In this document: piece after piece, positions 25,494 through 33,936 of the stretch
Layout of the letters: each line of letters begins with the position of its first letter
Position numbering within the stretch: the stretch's first letter is position 1
Origin: Methylosinus sp. PW1
Lineage (GTDB): Bacteria > Pseudomonadota > Alphaproteobacteria > Rhizobiales > Beijerinckiaceae
Length of the DNA: 64,000 nt
Direction of reading: 5' to 3'
Assembly (NCBI RefSeq): GCF_000745215.1
Contig: NZ_JQNK01000009.1
Span: 2,232,001 to 2,296,000, forward strand
The notes under the pieces: generated by a model
The model's database searches: none
Seen by the model: the letters and a program-made list of their open reading frames with translations, nothing else
What the model was told of the DNA's origin: nothing
Program-made: the position numbers and the translations under genes

Positions 25494-26653
25494 TTCTCTG
25501 GGGCGTCCGAGGGATGTGAGTCACCGATGTCACGCCGCAACTTCAGCCAACCTTCGCTCGCCGACGCATTCGTGAAAGCCTATTCTCGTCCTGGTGGGTT
25601 TCTGGAAGATATCGCCAAGACGTTCGAGTGGAGCGCGTTCGACGTTATTTTGCGTCCGCTGCATTCTTCGAGCGACGGCGCGCCGGCCTATCCGCCACTG
25701 ACCATGTTCAAGATCGTGCTGTTGCAGCAGTGGTATGGGCTGTCCGACCCCGCCGCCGAGGAGGCTGTGCGCGATCGCCTGTCGTTTCGGCGCTTTTGCG
25801 GGGTTCCGCTGGACGAGGAGACGCCGGACCATTCATCGATCTGGCGGTTTCGTCAGCGGCTCGCCAAGCTCGGCCTCGACGAGAAACTACTTGCCGAGGT
25901 CAATCGACAACTCGACGCGCGCGGGCTGATCGTGAAGCGCGGCACGCTGGTCGACGCCACTATCATCGCGGCCGCCGTGAAGCCGCCGCCCCACGACGAG
26001 GGGCAGGTCAATCCGCGCGACCCGGACGCGAGCTTCACCAAGAAGAACGGCGAGACCTACTTCGGCTACAAGGCGCATCTGGCGGTCGACGAAGAAAGCG
26101 GCATCGTGCGCCAAGCGGAGATGACGAGCGCCGATCTGCACGACAGCCAGCGCGGCGAGGCGATGATCCAGGGCGATGAAGAGGCCTATTACGGCGACAA
26201 GGCATATGATAGCGCAGCGCTACGCAAGGCGTTGAACGACAAGAAGATCGACGACAAGATCGCCTATAAGGCGAAGCGCGGAGCGCGACAGCCGGACTGG
26301 CAGAGATGGTTCAACAAGACGGCGTCGAGCGTTCGCGTCGGCGTCGAGCGCGCCAACGCGACGATGAAGAACTGGTATGGGATGGCGCGAGTACGCTACC
26401 GCAGCCTCGCGCGCAACAATTGTCATCTTCAGTTCGTCGTCATGGCGATGAACATGAAGCGGGCGCGGGTTCTCGAAGCGGCGGCATGACGCCGCGAGGG
26501 GAGAGGTGTGTCTCGAACCGGATAGGGATGCGAAAAATGACCGGCTGACGGCGCAGAGCATTGCGCCAGATGGCGCGCGGGCGCATCAAAGCCCGTCGAT
26601 TGCGGCCGAAAAACCGTAAACGCCGAGACCTCGGCTATTCTGCGAAGCGCTCC
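25463..26653 (+). mobile_element. IS5-family insertion sequence, 1191 bp
   Basis: Ends are GGAGCGCTTTGCA (left) and, on the other strand, GGAGCGCTTCGCA (right), an inverted repeat with one mismatch in 13. TGAC is duplicated at 25459-25462 and 26654-26657. The element carries one transposase gene and interrupts a porin gene. Because GGAGCG abuts ACG on the target side, the exact boundary could shift by one or two bases, but the porin reading frame reconstructs cleanly. Confidence 0.92.
25527..26489 (+). CDS. IS5-family transposase
   Basis: A 320-residue DDE transposase. It begins with the IS5-type helical N-terminal domain (SLADAFVKAYSRPGGFLEDIAKTF and WYGLSDPAAEEAVRDRLSFRRF). Catalytic acidic residues are visible in TLVDATIIA (first Asp), YGDKAYDS (second Asp) and GVERANATMKNWYG (Glu). 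The gene is intact, so the element may still be mobile. Confidence 0.95.
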   Translation: MSRRNFSQPSLADAFVKAYSRPGGFLEDIAKTFEWSAFDVILRPLHSSSDGAPAYPPLTMFKIVLLQQWYGLSDPAAEEAVRDRLSFRRFCGVPLDEETPDHSSIWRFRQRLAKLGLDEKLLAEVNRQLDARGLIVKRGTLVDATIIAAAVKPPPHDEGQVNPRDPDASFTKKNGETYFGYKAHLAVDEESGIVRQAEMTSADLHDSQRGEAMIQGDEEAYYGDKAYDSAALRKALNDKKIDDKIAYKAKRGARQPDWQRWFNKTASSVRVGVERANATMKNWYGMARVRYRSLARNNCHLQFVVMAMNMKRARVLEAAA

Positions 26654-26657
26654 TGAC

Positions 26658-27135
26658 GCTCGGTGGCCAGATCGCCTATGCTCCGAACTGGAACAACTAT
26701 AGCGCCCACGCGCTGTATTCGGAGATCAACGCCAAGGTCGTCCCCTTCGCCAACACCGATTATTCGGGGCTGTCGCTCTCGGGCGCCTTCGGCCACTATT
26801 ACATCGGCAATTCGAGCCCGGCCTATGGCGGCAGCTATATCGATCCGGACTATGCCTTCCTGGCGACCGGCATTCTCGGCACCAAGGGCTTCAAATTCGC
26901 CAGCTACAACACCTGGAACGTCGGCGCGTCCTATAATTGGAACGTGGTGACGCTCGACCTGCGCTACTACGACTCCAATCTGACCCGCGCGGGCTGCTTC
27001 CTGAACACGTCCGACCCGGCGGGCAATTACGTGGCCTCGGTGAACACCATCACCGGCCAGAGCTCGTCGAGCTGGTGCGGCGCGCGCTTCGTCGCCTCGC
27101 TGTCGATCGACTTCAGCTCGGCGACCTTCAAGTAA
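26658..27135 (+). pseudogene. TorF-family putative porin, 3' part
   Basis: After the IS the barrel resumes with TLGGQIAYAPNWNNYSAH and runs through LSLSGAFGHYYIGN, YDSNLTRAGCFLN and a final SLSIDFSSATFK, ending at TAA 27133-27135; the aromatic end is typical of outer-membrane strands. Without the upstream signal peptide it cannot be exported. A GTG or ATG inside it could at most give a fragment. Confidence 0.88.
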
Positions 27136-27159
27136 GCTTTCGCCGGCTCGCCTGACGAA

Positions 27160-27191
27160 ACGGACCCGAGGCCACACGGGTCCGTTTTTTT
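27160..27191 (+). terminator. Rho-independent terminator of the porin gene
   Basis: ACGGACCCG (27160-27168) pairs with CGGGTCCGT (27177-27185), followed by a run of T residues to 27191. It is 25 bases after the porin stop codon and convergent with the next, minus-strand gene. Confidence 0.9.
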
Positions 27192-27196
27192 GTCCG

Positions 27197-28165
27197 TCAC
27201 TGCGTGAGGATTTCGACGTCGCGATCCTGCGTCGAGGTCACTTTGAACGTCGTCTGAAAGGTCTTGCCTTCGCGGCGGGCGATGGCGACATATTCGCCCT
27301 CCGCCAGCGCCAGCGACGGAAAGGCGCCGATTAATTCGCGGATCACGTCACCGCCCGGCGTCAGCACGGAGAAGGAGGTGTTGGCCAGCGCCTCGCCGCC
27401 CGGCGCCTTCACCAGCTTCAGCGTCATGGTCGCGGCGCGATGGCGCAGCGTCGCCTCCGTCACCTTGCCGGCCGGCACGCGCAAATCGGCGGTGACGACA
27501 GAATTGGTCGTGTCGCCCTGCGAGCCCTGGCTCATATCGAGCAGCGTCGAGACGATGTGATAGGCGCCCTCCGGCAGGCACAGCACCTCGCCGGAGCGCG
27601 CATTGGCCAGCACCAGCTTGGCCTCGGAGTTTCCTCTTTCCGGCACATAGATGGAAATGGCGAGCCGTTGCGCGGGCAGCTGATTGTCTCCCAGAGTGTC
27701 GATGAGCTTCAGGCCGCCGGCGTTGAGCGTCAGCCGCTCGCTGACATTGCGGCCTTCCATGACCACGCGGCGCGTCGCGCCGGCGAGGCCGAAGGCGACA
27801 TGGACGATATAGGCGCCGTCCGGCAATTGCTCGGAAAAGCTCGCCTCGCGCGATTCCGCGACCAGCTTGCGGGAGCCGTCCGGCTGCGCGGCGTCCTCGA
27901 AAATCCGCCAAACCAGTCCGCTGCGCAGCGCGGTCATATCGCTCTGCGTCAGCACGGCGGAGAGGCGCAGCGTCGCGCCAGCAGCGGGCTTCTCCTCCTC
28001 CGCCGGGGCGGATGAGGGTGCAGGTGCAGGCGCGGCGGGCTTGGCCGAGCGACCCTTCTGCTGGGCGGGCGGAGCGGCGGTCTGGGCGGCCGAGCAGCCG
28101 ACGCCGGCGACGAGCATCGTCGAGGCGAGCAGCAGCCGCGAGGTGTGGAGGATGAGAAGCTTCAT
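27197..28165 (-). CDS. exported hypothetical protein with three beta-sandwich-like modules
   Basis: A 322-residue protein with an N-terminal export signal (MKLLILHTSRLLLASTMLVA). The Cys in VAGVGCSAAQ could be a lipoprotein site, but the residues before it are not a classical lipobox. A Pro/Ala linker follows. Three repeats of about 80 residues each end in a similar strand (PDGAYIVHVAFG, PEGAYHIVSTLL, AEGEYVAIARRE), like carboxypeptidase-regulatory-type Ig modules. No enzyme motif is seen. The cellular role is unknown; an envelope location is inferred. Confidence 0.6.
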   Translation of the reverse strand: MKLLILHTSRLLLASTMLVAGVGCSAAQTAAPPAQQKGRSAKPAAPAPAPSSAPAEEEKPAAGATLRLSAVLTQSDMTALRSGLVWRIFEDAAQPDGSRKLVAESREASFSEQLPDGAYIVHVAFGLAGATRRVVMEGRNVSERLTLNAGGLKLIDTLGDNQLPAQRLAISIYVPERGNSEAKLVLANARSGEVLCLPEGAYHIVSTLLDMSQGSQGDTTNSVVTADLRVPAGKVTEATLRHRAATMTLKLVKAPGGEALANTSFSVLTPGGDVIRELIGAFPSLALAEGEYVAIARREGKTFQTTFKVTSTQDRDVEILTQ

Positions 28166-28235
28166 GCGCCGCAAATTGGAGGGGGGCGAGACGCCCGGAT
28201 TCGACAGCCTATTGTGACGCCCGTCGTCCGCCCTG

Positions 28236-30701
28236 TCACTCCTCGTGATGAGCGAGCAGGGTGGAGGCGGCGGAGGCGAGATTGGCGACGGAAAACGGCC
28301 GAAATAGGAATTCCACCCGATGCCGTCCCTTGGCCGTCGGCACGCCGCGGAACAGAATATTCGCCTTCACGATCGGCGCCGGCGCGCCGTCGATCCGCGC
28401 CTCCCAGCCCGGATAATAGAGATCGTGGAGGACGAGCAATCCGTCCTTGTCCGATTCGACGTCGATGAGAATGCGCTCATTCTCATAGGAGACGATGGTC
28501 GCTTTTCCCTCCGGCCCTCCGGCCGTCGCCGGATCGGCGAGGGCGGCGTCGAGCCTCGGAATGTCCGTCTGATCGACCAGCGCCTCACGGGCGCCGTCGA
28601 AATCGGGAATATTGTCATCGGCGATCGCCGCGTCCGAGTCGACGCCCGCGACATGGGTCGCGAAATAGGCGCGTGGCGCGGCGCGGCCGAGCTTGTAGAC
28701 ATAGATCTGGTCGGAGACGAAGATCGGCAGGGCGTTGGGTCGCGGCATATGCCGCGGCATGCGCGCCAGCGGGCGGCCGAGCACTAGATAATCGAGGCCG
28801 AGCAGCCGCGCCAGCTTGCATCGATAGCCTCGGAACGTGCCGGGATAATGCCGCAGATTGGGATCGACGGCGTTGTCGCCCGGCCCGACGGCGCGCTCAT
28901 AATCGGCGATGCGCAGCGGATTATAGCCGAGCGTGTCCTCGAGGCCGAGAATCATCGAGGCGTTCTGCCAGCCGCCCGGCAGGCCGAGGATTTCGACGCG
29001 CGGGCGCTCGCCCTTGGCGGCGCGCTCGGAAATATCCTTGCGCAGCGCGGCTATGGCGCCGCGCTCGGCGGGAGAGGCCTCGTTGAGAATGGAGTAGCGT
29101 GTCGCCGGCTCTGCGTTCAGCGGATCGGCGGCGTTGCGCCACAGCAGCTCGCCTCCGGTGGCGGCGACGAGAAGAATGGCGACGAGGCCGCGCTTGCCGA
29201 ATTTATCGCCGAGCCGGAGAGCCGCCGCCACAGCGCCGGCGGCGCCCAGCGACGCCGCCACGGCGATGAGCGACTCGACGCCATGGCCATGGGCGAAGGA
29301 GAAGGCCAGTCCGCCGAGGATCAGCGCGAGGGTGACGCCCACCGCCGCGGCGGCGAGCCCATGGGCGAGAGCGGGCGGCATTTTCTGAAAGGGGCGCGGC
29401 GCGCCATGGGCGACATAGCGATGCAGAAGATAGGCGGCGCTGAGCGCGAAGCCGGCGTTGAGCAGAAAGGCCGCGTCCGCCGGCCGGCGATACAGCGACA
29501 CGCCGGGGAAGAAATCATAGATGGCGGAGAAGACGGGCGTCCAGCGGCCGAGCGTGTAGATCAGCGCGGCGGCGAGCATGTAATGGAAAAAGCGCATCTC
29601 CTTGGCGAAGATGCGCCCGCCCGCGAGCCCGTGCCAAAAGCCGAGAACGACCGGGGCGGCGCCGATGAAGAGATAGTCGATCGCGCGATCGGTCCAGTCC
29701 GGCGCGGCCATTGTGTCATAGCTCGGACCCCAATAATCATAGCTCTTGTTCAGCGAGCCGAAAATATCGGGCGCGAGCAGAGTGGCGAGATTGACGGGCG
29801 CCAGCGAGCCGGCCGCCGCCACGCCGAAGGCGATGCCCGGCCGATTGGAGGCCGCCAGAAATTGCAGCGTCAGCAGCACGGGAACGGCGAGAATGGCGCC
29901 CCCCGTCGCGCCCGCGGCCAGCAGCGCCGGCCAGCGGCCGAGCAGATAGTCCAGCGGCCGGCGGGAGACCGCGGCGGCGTAGAGCAGGCGGGCGATCAGC
30001 ACCAGGCAGAAGAGATAGGCGACCTGATCGCGTCCCAGCGCCATGAGGCTGGCGAGAATTCCAAAGCCGACGCCATGGAGCAGGCGCGGGCGCTCCAGCA
30101 TCACTTCCAGCATCAGCAGCGCGAGCGGGAAGAAGCTGTAGGAGATGATCATCCCCGTATGCTGGAGCCGCGAGGCGGCGACCCCGCCCAGCATGAAGAT
30201 CATTCCCGCCAGCACCGAGGCCGAGGGGATGAAGCCGCGGCGCGCGCAGAGCGCCAATATTCCAGCGCCGCCCATCAGCAGATGCGCCAGCACGAAGAGA
30301 TCGAACTCCTGCATCGTCGCGGCGGGACGCAGCAGCGCGAGGAGGAAGAAGGTCGGCGCGAAGATCAGCGATTGCGGATCGGCGACGGCGGGATGTCCAG
30401 CGAAATGATAGGGATTCCAGAGCGGCGCCTCGCCCCGGCGCAACGCCTCGCCGAGAAAGCGGAACATGGGATAGAAGTGGTTCTTCGAGTCCCAAGGCAC
30501 CACCGCGCCGCTCGCCGCCCATAGGCCGGCGGCCAGCGCCATGAACAGGGCGACGCCCGCAAAGGCGAGGAGGGCGTCTCGGCGCGTCCATATATGGGCG
30601 TGGGCGGAATCGGGTCCGGCGAGCGCCCGGCGCGTCTCTCTGAGCGCGAGCGGGGTGTCCTCGGCGGTCAATGCGCCGAGCGGGCGGTCGCTGATCGACA
30701 T
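28236..30701 (-). CDS. YfhO-like polytopic membrane protein
   Basis: An 821-residue protein with about 12-14 membrane helices, starting after a 40-residue cytosolic tail. Early blocks PWDSKNHFYPMFRFLGEALRR and APLWNPYHFAGHP, with a D-x-K/H and a later WNPYxFxGxP pattern, are typical of YfhO/GT-C-like families, which move or transfer lipid-linked sugars onto surface polymers. The C-terminal 200 residues form a periplasmic beta-rich domain (DGLLVLHDLYYPGWEARIDG). The sugar and acceptor are unknown. Confidence 0.82.
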   Translation of the reverse strand: MSISDRPLGALTAEDTPLALRETRRALAGPDSAHAHIWTRRDALLAFAGVALFMALAAGLWAASGAVVPWDSKNHFYPMFRFLGEALRRGEAPLWNPYHFAGHPAVADPQSLIFAPTFFLLALLRPAATMQEFDLFVLAHLLMGGAGILALCARRGFIPSASVLAGMIFMLGGVAASRLQHTGMIISYSFFPLALLMLEVMLERPRLLHGVGFGILASLMALGRDQVAYLFCLVLIARLLYAAAVSRRPLDYLLGRWPALLAAGATGGAILAVPVLLTLQFLAASNRPGIAFGVAAAGSLAPVNLATLLAPDIFGSLNKSYDYWGPSYDTMAAPDWTDRAIDYLFIGAAPVVLGFWHGLAGGRIFAKEMRFFHYMLAAALIYTLGRWTPVFSAIYDFFPGVSLYRRPADAAFLLNAGFALSAAYLLHRYVAHGAPRPFQKMPPALAHGLAAAAVGVTLALILGGLAFSFAHGHGVESLIAVAASLGAAGAVAAALRLGDKFGKRGLVAILLVAATGGELLWRNAADPLNAEPATRYSILNEASPAERGAIAALRKDISERAAKGERPRVEILGLPGGWQNASMILGLEDTLGYNPLRIADYERAVGPGDNAVDPNLRHYPGTFRGYRCKLARLLGLDYLVLGRPLARMPRHMPRPNALPIFVSDQIYVYKLGRAAPRAYFATHVAGVDSDAAIADDNIPDFDGAREALVDQTDIPRLDAALADPATAGGPEGKATIVSYENERILIDVESDKDGLLVLHDLYYPGWEARIDGAPAPIVKANILFRGVPTAKGRHRVEFLFRPFSVANLASAASTLLAHHEE

Positions 30702-30941
30702 GTTCGAACCTGTCTCGACTATCGCGAGCGCTCTGGCGGCGCCGGCGGGCGGCGTCGCGCGATGGCGGCTCGCCTCACGCGGGAACGTCCGGGCAAGGCG
30801 CGCGTCGCCGCGGCGACGGAGAATGCCCGGGCTCTGATGAAAAAAGCAGGATTTGCTGAAAAGCCGGTTCCCGCCCTTTCCGAATTGGCTCAGATTGATT
30901 TCACCTTCATGAACTCGTGATGAACGTTCGGGCGCCGCCTT

Positions 30942-31655
30942 CTATAGCGCAGGCGCGGCCTCGGCGAAAGTCTGGTTTATCGGTGGGATTTGTGTGAGAT
31001 CGAGGGCGAGCTTCGCGGCGAATCCGTCTCGCCGGGCGGCGCGGCATTCGGCGGCGAGGCCGGCCGCATCGGCAAGATCGGCGAAAGGCGCATCGATCGC
31101 CGCGACGCCGGCTGCGGCGGCGCCCAGCAGCAGCAGAGAGCGGGCGATGGCCGAGGGTCCGGCGGCGCCGTCGGACGTAGCTCCGAGCGCGCGACGCAGC
31201 GGCTCCGTATCGAAGGCCAGCGCCTCGAGGCGGGAGGAGGCGCCGCCATAGCGCGAAAGCGCGAATAGGGCGGCGGGCGTCTGCGTCGCGAGGGCGATGA
31301 TGCGCGTGGCGCCGTCGGCCCGGCCGCATTCGGCCTCCGCCACGGCGAGCTTGGCGGAAAGATGCTGCACGCTCGCTCCGCCGCAGGCCTGCGGAAGAAA
31401 GACGCCGTCCGCCCCCGCTGCGACGATCGCCGCGAGATCGGCGTCTATGGCGGCTCCGGCGAGTGGCGCGATCAACGCATAGACGCGCAGCCCCGGCGGG
31501 CGCGGATGCGCGATGAGCGCGGCCGCCCGCCGCCGCATCGACTCACGGGCAGGGTCCGCGGAATCGCCGAGATCGAACGCCAGCGCATCCGCGCCGCTGG
31601 CGAGAGCGGCGGAAAAGGCCTCCTCGCGTGGGGCGATGAGAAGAAAGGACCGCAT
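30942..31655 (-). CDS. HpcH/HpaI aldolase/citrate lyase (CitE-like) family protein
   Basis: A 237-residue TIM-barrel-like protein: RSFLLIAPREEAFSAALASGADALAFDLGDS opens it, followed by RRRAAALI and GADGVFLPQACGGA, which matches the CitE [LI]-P-[KQ] segment. Typical CitE-like enzymes split (S)-malyl-CoA-like esters with Mg2+. The metal-binding Glu/Asp pair after this block is not obvious, and the chain is shorter than the family average, so activity is uncertain. ATG 31655 has GGAAG 8 bases upstream. Confidence 0.7.
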   Translation of the reverse strand: MRSFLLIAPREEAFSAALASGADALAFDLGDSADPARESMRRRAAALIAHPRPPGLRVYALIAPLAGAAIDADLAAIVAAGADGVFLPQACGGASVQHLSAKLAVAEAECGRADGATRIIALATQTPAALFALSRYGGASSRLEALAFDTEPLRRALGATSDGAAGPSAIARSLLLLGAAAAGVAAIDAPFADLADAAGLAAECRAARRDGFAAKLALDLTQIPPINQTFAEAAPAL

Positions 31656-31773
31656 CTTCGCTGCTTCCGCCATTCGCCGCCGTGATCTTAAGCGGGCATT
31701 TACCATAAGTCGCGATTCTGCCCATGATCGCGTCAAGTCCGGTCGAGCACATAGGGCGGAGCCCAGAGCGCCG

Positions 31774-32970
31774 ATGATCGTAAGAAATTTTCTGCAATGG
31801 GCGCAAACCGCGCCGACCGCCCTCAGAGTGGAAGGCGCTGCCGCCCTGGCGCGCGCCTATCTGGTGAGCGATCTCGACGCCGCGATGAAGCGCGAGGCGG
31901 AGACGGCGCTCGCCGCTCTGCTGGACGATCCCTCTCCGCTGGTGCGCCGGGCGCTGGCCAAGGCCTTCGCCAGCGCGCCCAATGCTCCGCATTCCATCAT
32001 TTCCGCGCTCGCCAATGATCAATCGGACATCGCCGCCATGGTGCTGTCGCGCTCGCCGCTGCTGACGGAGAGCGAGCTCATCGATTGCGCCGCGATCGGC
32101 GACGTCTTCTCGCAGAGCGCCATCGCTCTGCGCGCCCATGTGCCCACCGGCCTCGCCTCGGCCATCGCCGAGATCGGCGCTTGCGAGGCGTTGATCTCGC
32201 TCGCGGTCAATCCCGGCGCCGAGCTGCCCGCATTCGCCATGCGCCGCATGATCGAGCGTTTCGGCGATGACGCGCAGCTGCGCGAGGCGCTGCTCGGCCG
32301 GCCCTTTCTGCCGCCGGCGGTGCGCGTCGATCTCGTCGAGGCGACGGCGGCGAGCCTCGCCTCCTTCGTGCTGGATCGCGATTGGCTGTCGCCCGAGCGC
32401 ACCCGCCGCATCATGCAGGAGGCGCGCGACAAGGCCAATGTCGTCATCGCCGCCACGGTGGGCGAGGGCGAGGGCCGCAGAGGCGTGCGCATGCTGGTCG
32501 GCCATTTGCGCCGCAAGGCGCGGCTGACGCCGAGCCTCGCTCTGCGCGCGCTGCTCTCCGGCAATCGCGCGCTGTTCGAGGCGACGCTCGCCGAATTGTC
32601 CGGCGTGGACGAGGAGAAGGTCGCCGGACTGACGCGCGATTACGACGGCGCCGGCTTCGCGGCGCTCTATGCGCGGGCCGGAATGCCGGCCAATCTCCTG
32701 CCGGCCTATCGCGCCGCGCTGGAGGCGCAGCGCGCCTTTGGTTACGCGGGCGCTCCTTCCGGCGCGCGTCTGTCGTTGGCGATGGTGCAGCGCGTGCTGA
32801 CATCTTGCGATCACGTCAATTCCGGCGAGCTGGATCGGCTGATGGCGCTGCTGCGCCGTTTCGAGGCCGAGGCGCTGCGCGAGGACGCGCGCGAGGCGGC
32901 CGCCGCTCTGACGACGCCGCCGCTCGTCGACATGGCGGCGCTGGCGGCGCAGCTGCTCGTCGCGGCGTGA
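31774..32970 (+). CDS. DUF2336 domain protein
   Basis: A 398-residue all-helical protein matching DUF2336, a family common in Alphaproteobacteria. Repeating two-helix units (LVRRALAKAFASAPNAPHSIISALANDQSDIAAMVLSRS, cut here to its features: Arg-Ala rich helices, SxIISALANDQ) are HEAT-like. No catalytic motif, membrane helix or signal peptide. ATG 31774 is chosen because the preceding in-frame sequence overlaps the promoter region of the divergent CitE-like gene. The function is unknown. Confidence 0.82.
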   Translation: MIVRNFLQWAQTAPTALRVEGAAALARAYLVSDLDAAMKREAETALAALLDDPSPLVRRALAKAFASAPNAPHSIISALANDQSDIAAMVLSRSPLLTESELIDCAAIGDVFSQSAIALRAHVPTGLASAIAEIGACEALISLAVNPGAELPAFAMRRMIERFGDDAQLREALLGRPFLPPAVRVDLVEATAASLASFVLDRDWLSPERTRRIMQEARDKANVVIAATVGEGEGRRGVRMLVGHLRRKARLTPSLALRALLSGNRALFEATLAELSGVDEEKVAGLTRDYDGAGFAALYARAGMPANLLPAYRAALEAQRAFGYAGAPSGARLSLAMVQRVLTSCDHVNSGELDRLMALLRRFEAEALREDAREAAAALTTPPLVDMAALAAQLLVAA

Positions 32971-33012
32971 GGGCGGCGGGGCGACGCTTTTTCTAAAACG
33001 CGCCGCTGCGTC

Positions 33013-33804
33013 TCAATAGCCGAACTGCTCGCGCAATATTCGCTCTTCCAGCGAATGGCCGGCGTCGTGCAGGAGGATGAGATCGGCGCCGTGATCCATC
33101 TCGATGTCGACCTGCAGCGCGTCGCGGAACTCGTCGTGATCGGCGACGACGGAGACCGGGCGCTTCTCCGCCTCCAGCACCTCGAGCCGCACCTTGGCGG
33201 CGTCCGGCAGCAGCGCGCCGCGCCAGCGCCGCGGGCGAAAGGCGGAGATCGGCGTCAGCGCCATCAAAGGCGCGTCCAGCGGCAATATGGGACCGTTGGC
33301 GGAAAGGTTGTAGGCGGTGGAGCCGGCCGGCGTCGCCACCAGCACGCCGTCGGTGATGAGCTCGGGCAGGCGCTCCTTGCCATTCACCAATATGCGCAGC
33401 TTGGCGATCTGCGAGCTCTGGCGCAGCAGCGAGACCTCGTTGATCGCATGGGCCGCGAATTCGTCGCCATGCGTGTTGGTGGCGCGCATCAGCAGCGGAT
33501 GGATGATGGAGGGCTTGGATTCGGCGATGCGCTTGCGCAGCCCGCTCTCGCGATATTCATTCATCAGAAAGCCGACGGAGCCGCGGTTCATTCCGTAGAT
33601 CGGCTTGCCGGCGCCCATGAAGCGATGCAGCGTGCGCAGCATCAAGCCGTCGCCGCCGAGCGCGACGATGCAATCGGCCTCCTCCGGCGGAACCTCGCCA
33701 TATTTGGCGACGAGCCGCGCCCGCGCCTCATCGGCCTCCGGCGTGCCGGAGGAGAGAAAGGCGAGATGCTTGTGATTGTTCGGCGTTTCGCCGGACTCGG
33801 ACAT
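33013..33804 (-). CDS. nadK: NAD kinase
   Basis: A 263-residue enzyme that phosphorylates NAD to NADP with ATP. Motif GGDG is in [17 protein letters not shown] (about residue 45), NEVSLL with the conserved Asn-Glu is near 125, and [23 protein letters not shown] is the glycine-rich NAD-binding block. ATG 33804 starts the protein at MSESGETP; longer starts add a Pro/Arg-rich leader. It lies downstream of pepP on the same strand. Confidence 0.95.
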   Translation of the reverse strand: MSESGETPNNHKHLAFLSSGTPEADEARARLVAKYGEVPPEEADCIVALGGDGLMLRTLHRFMGAGKPIYGMNRGSVGFLMNEYRESGLRKRIAESKPSIIHPLLMRATNTHGDEFAAHAINEVSLLRQSSQIAKLRILVNGKERLPELITDGVLVATPAGSTAYNLSANGPILPLDAPLMALTPISAFRPRRWRGALLPDAAKVRLEVLEAEKRPVSVVADHDEFRDALQVDIEMDHGADLILLHDAGHSLEERILREQFGY

Positions 33805-33936
33805 GGGTGGACCTGGCTCGGCGGGGCCGCGCTGGCGGCGGCGAAGGCCGAACTCCATACACCCGGCGAAGACGGAAGGAAACGGGAGGCGACGCCGCGC
33901 CGCAGGCTCGCGTGAACGCGCGGCGCGACCTTCGCG

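Noticed and set aside
28848..30524. A 558-codon plus-strand frame inside the YfhO-like gene
   Set aside because: No hydrophobic or motif structure; the opposite strand encodes a clear polytopic membrane protein.
30702..30941. Short frames between the YfhO-like gene and the CitE-like gene
   Set aside because: They are Arg/Ala-rich, lack ribosome sites and resemble shadow frames; treated as intergenic.
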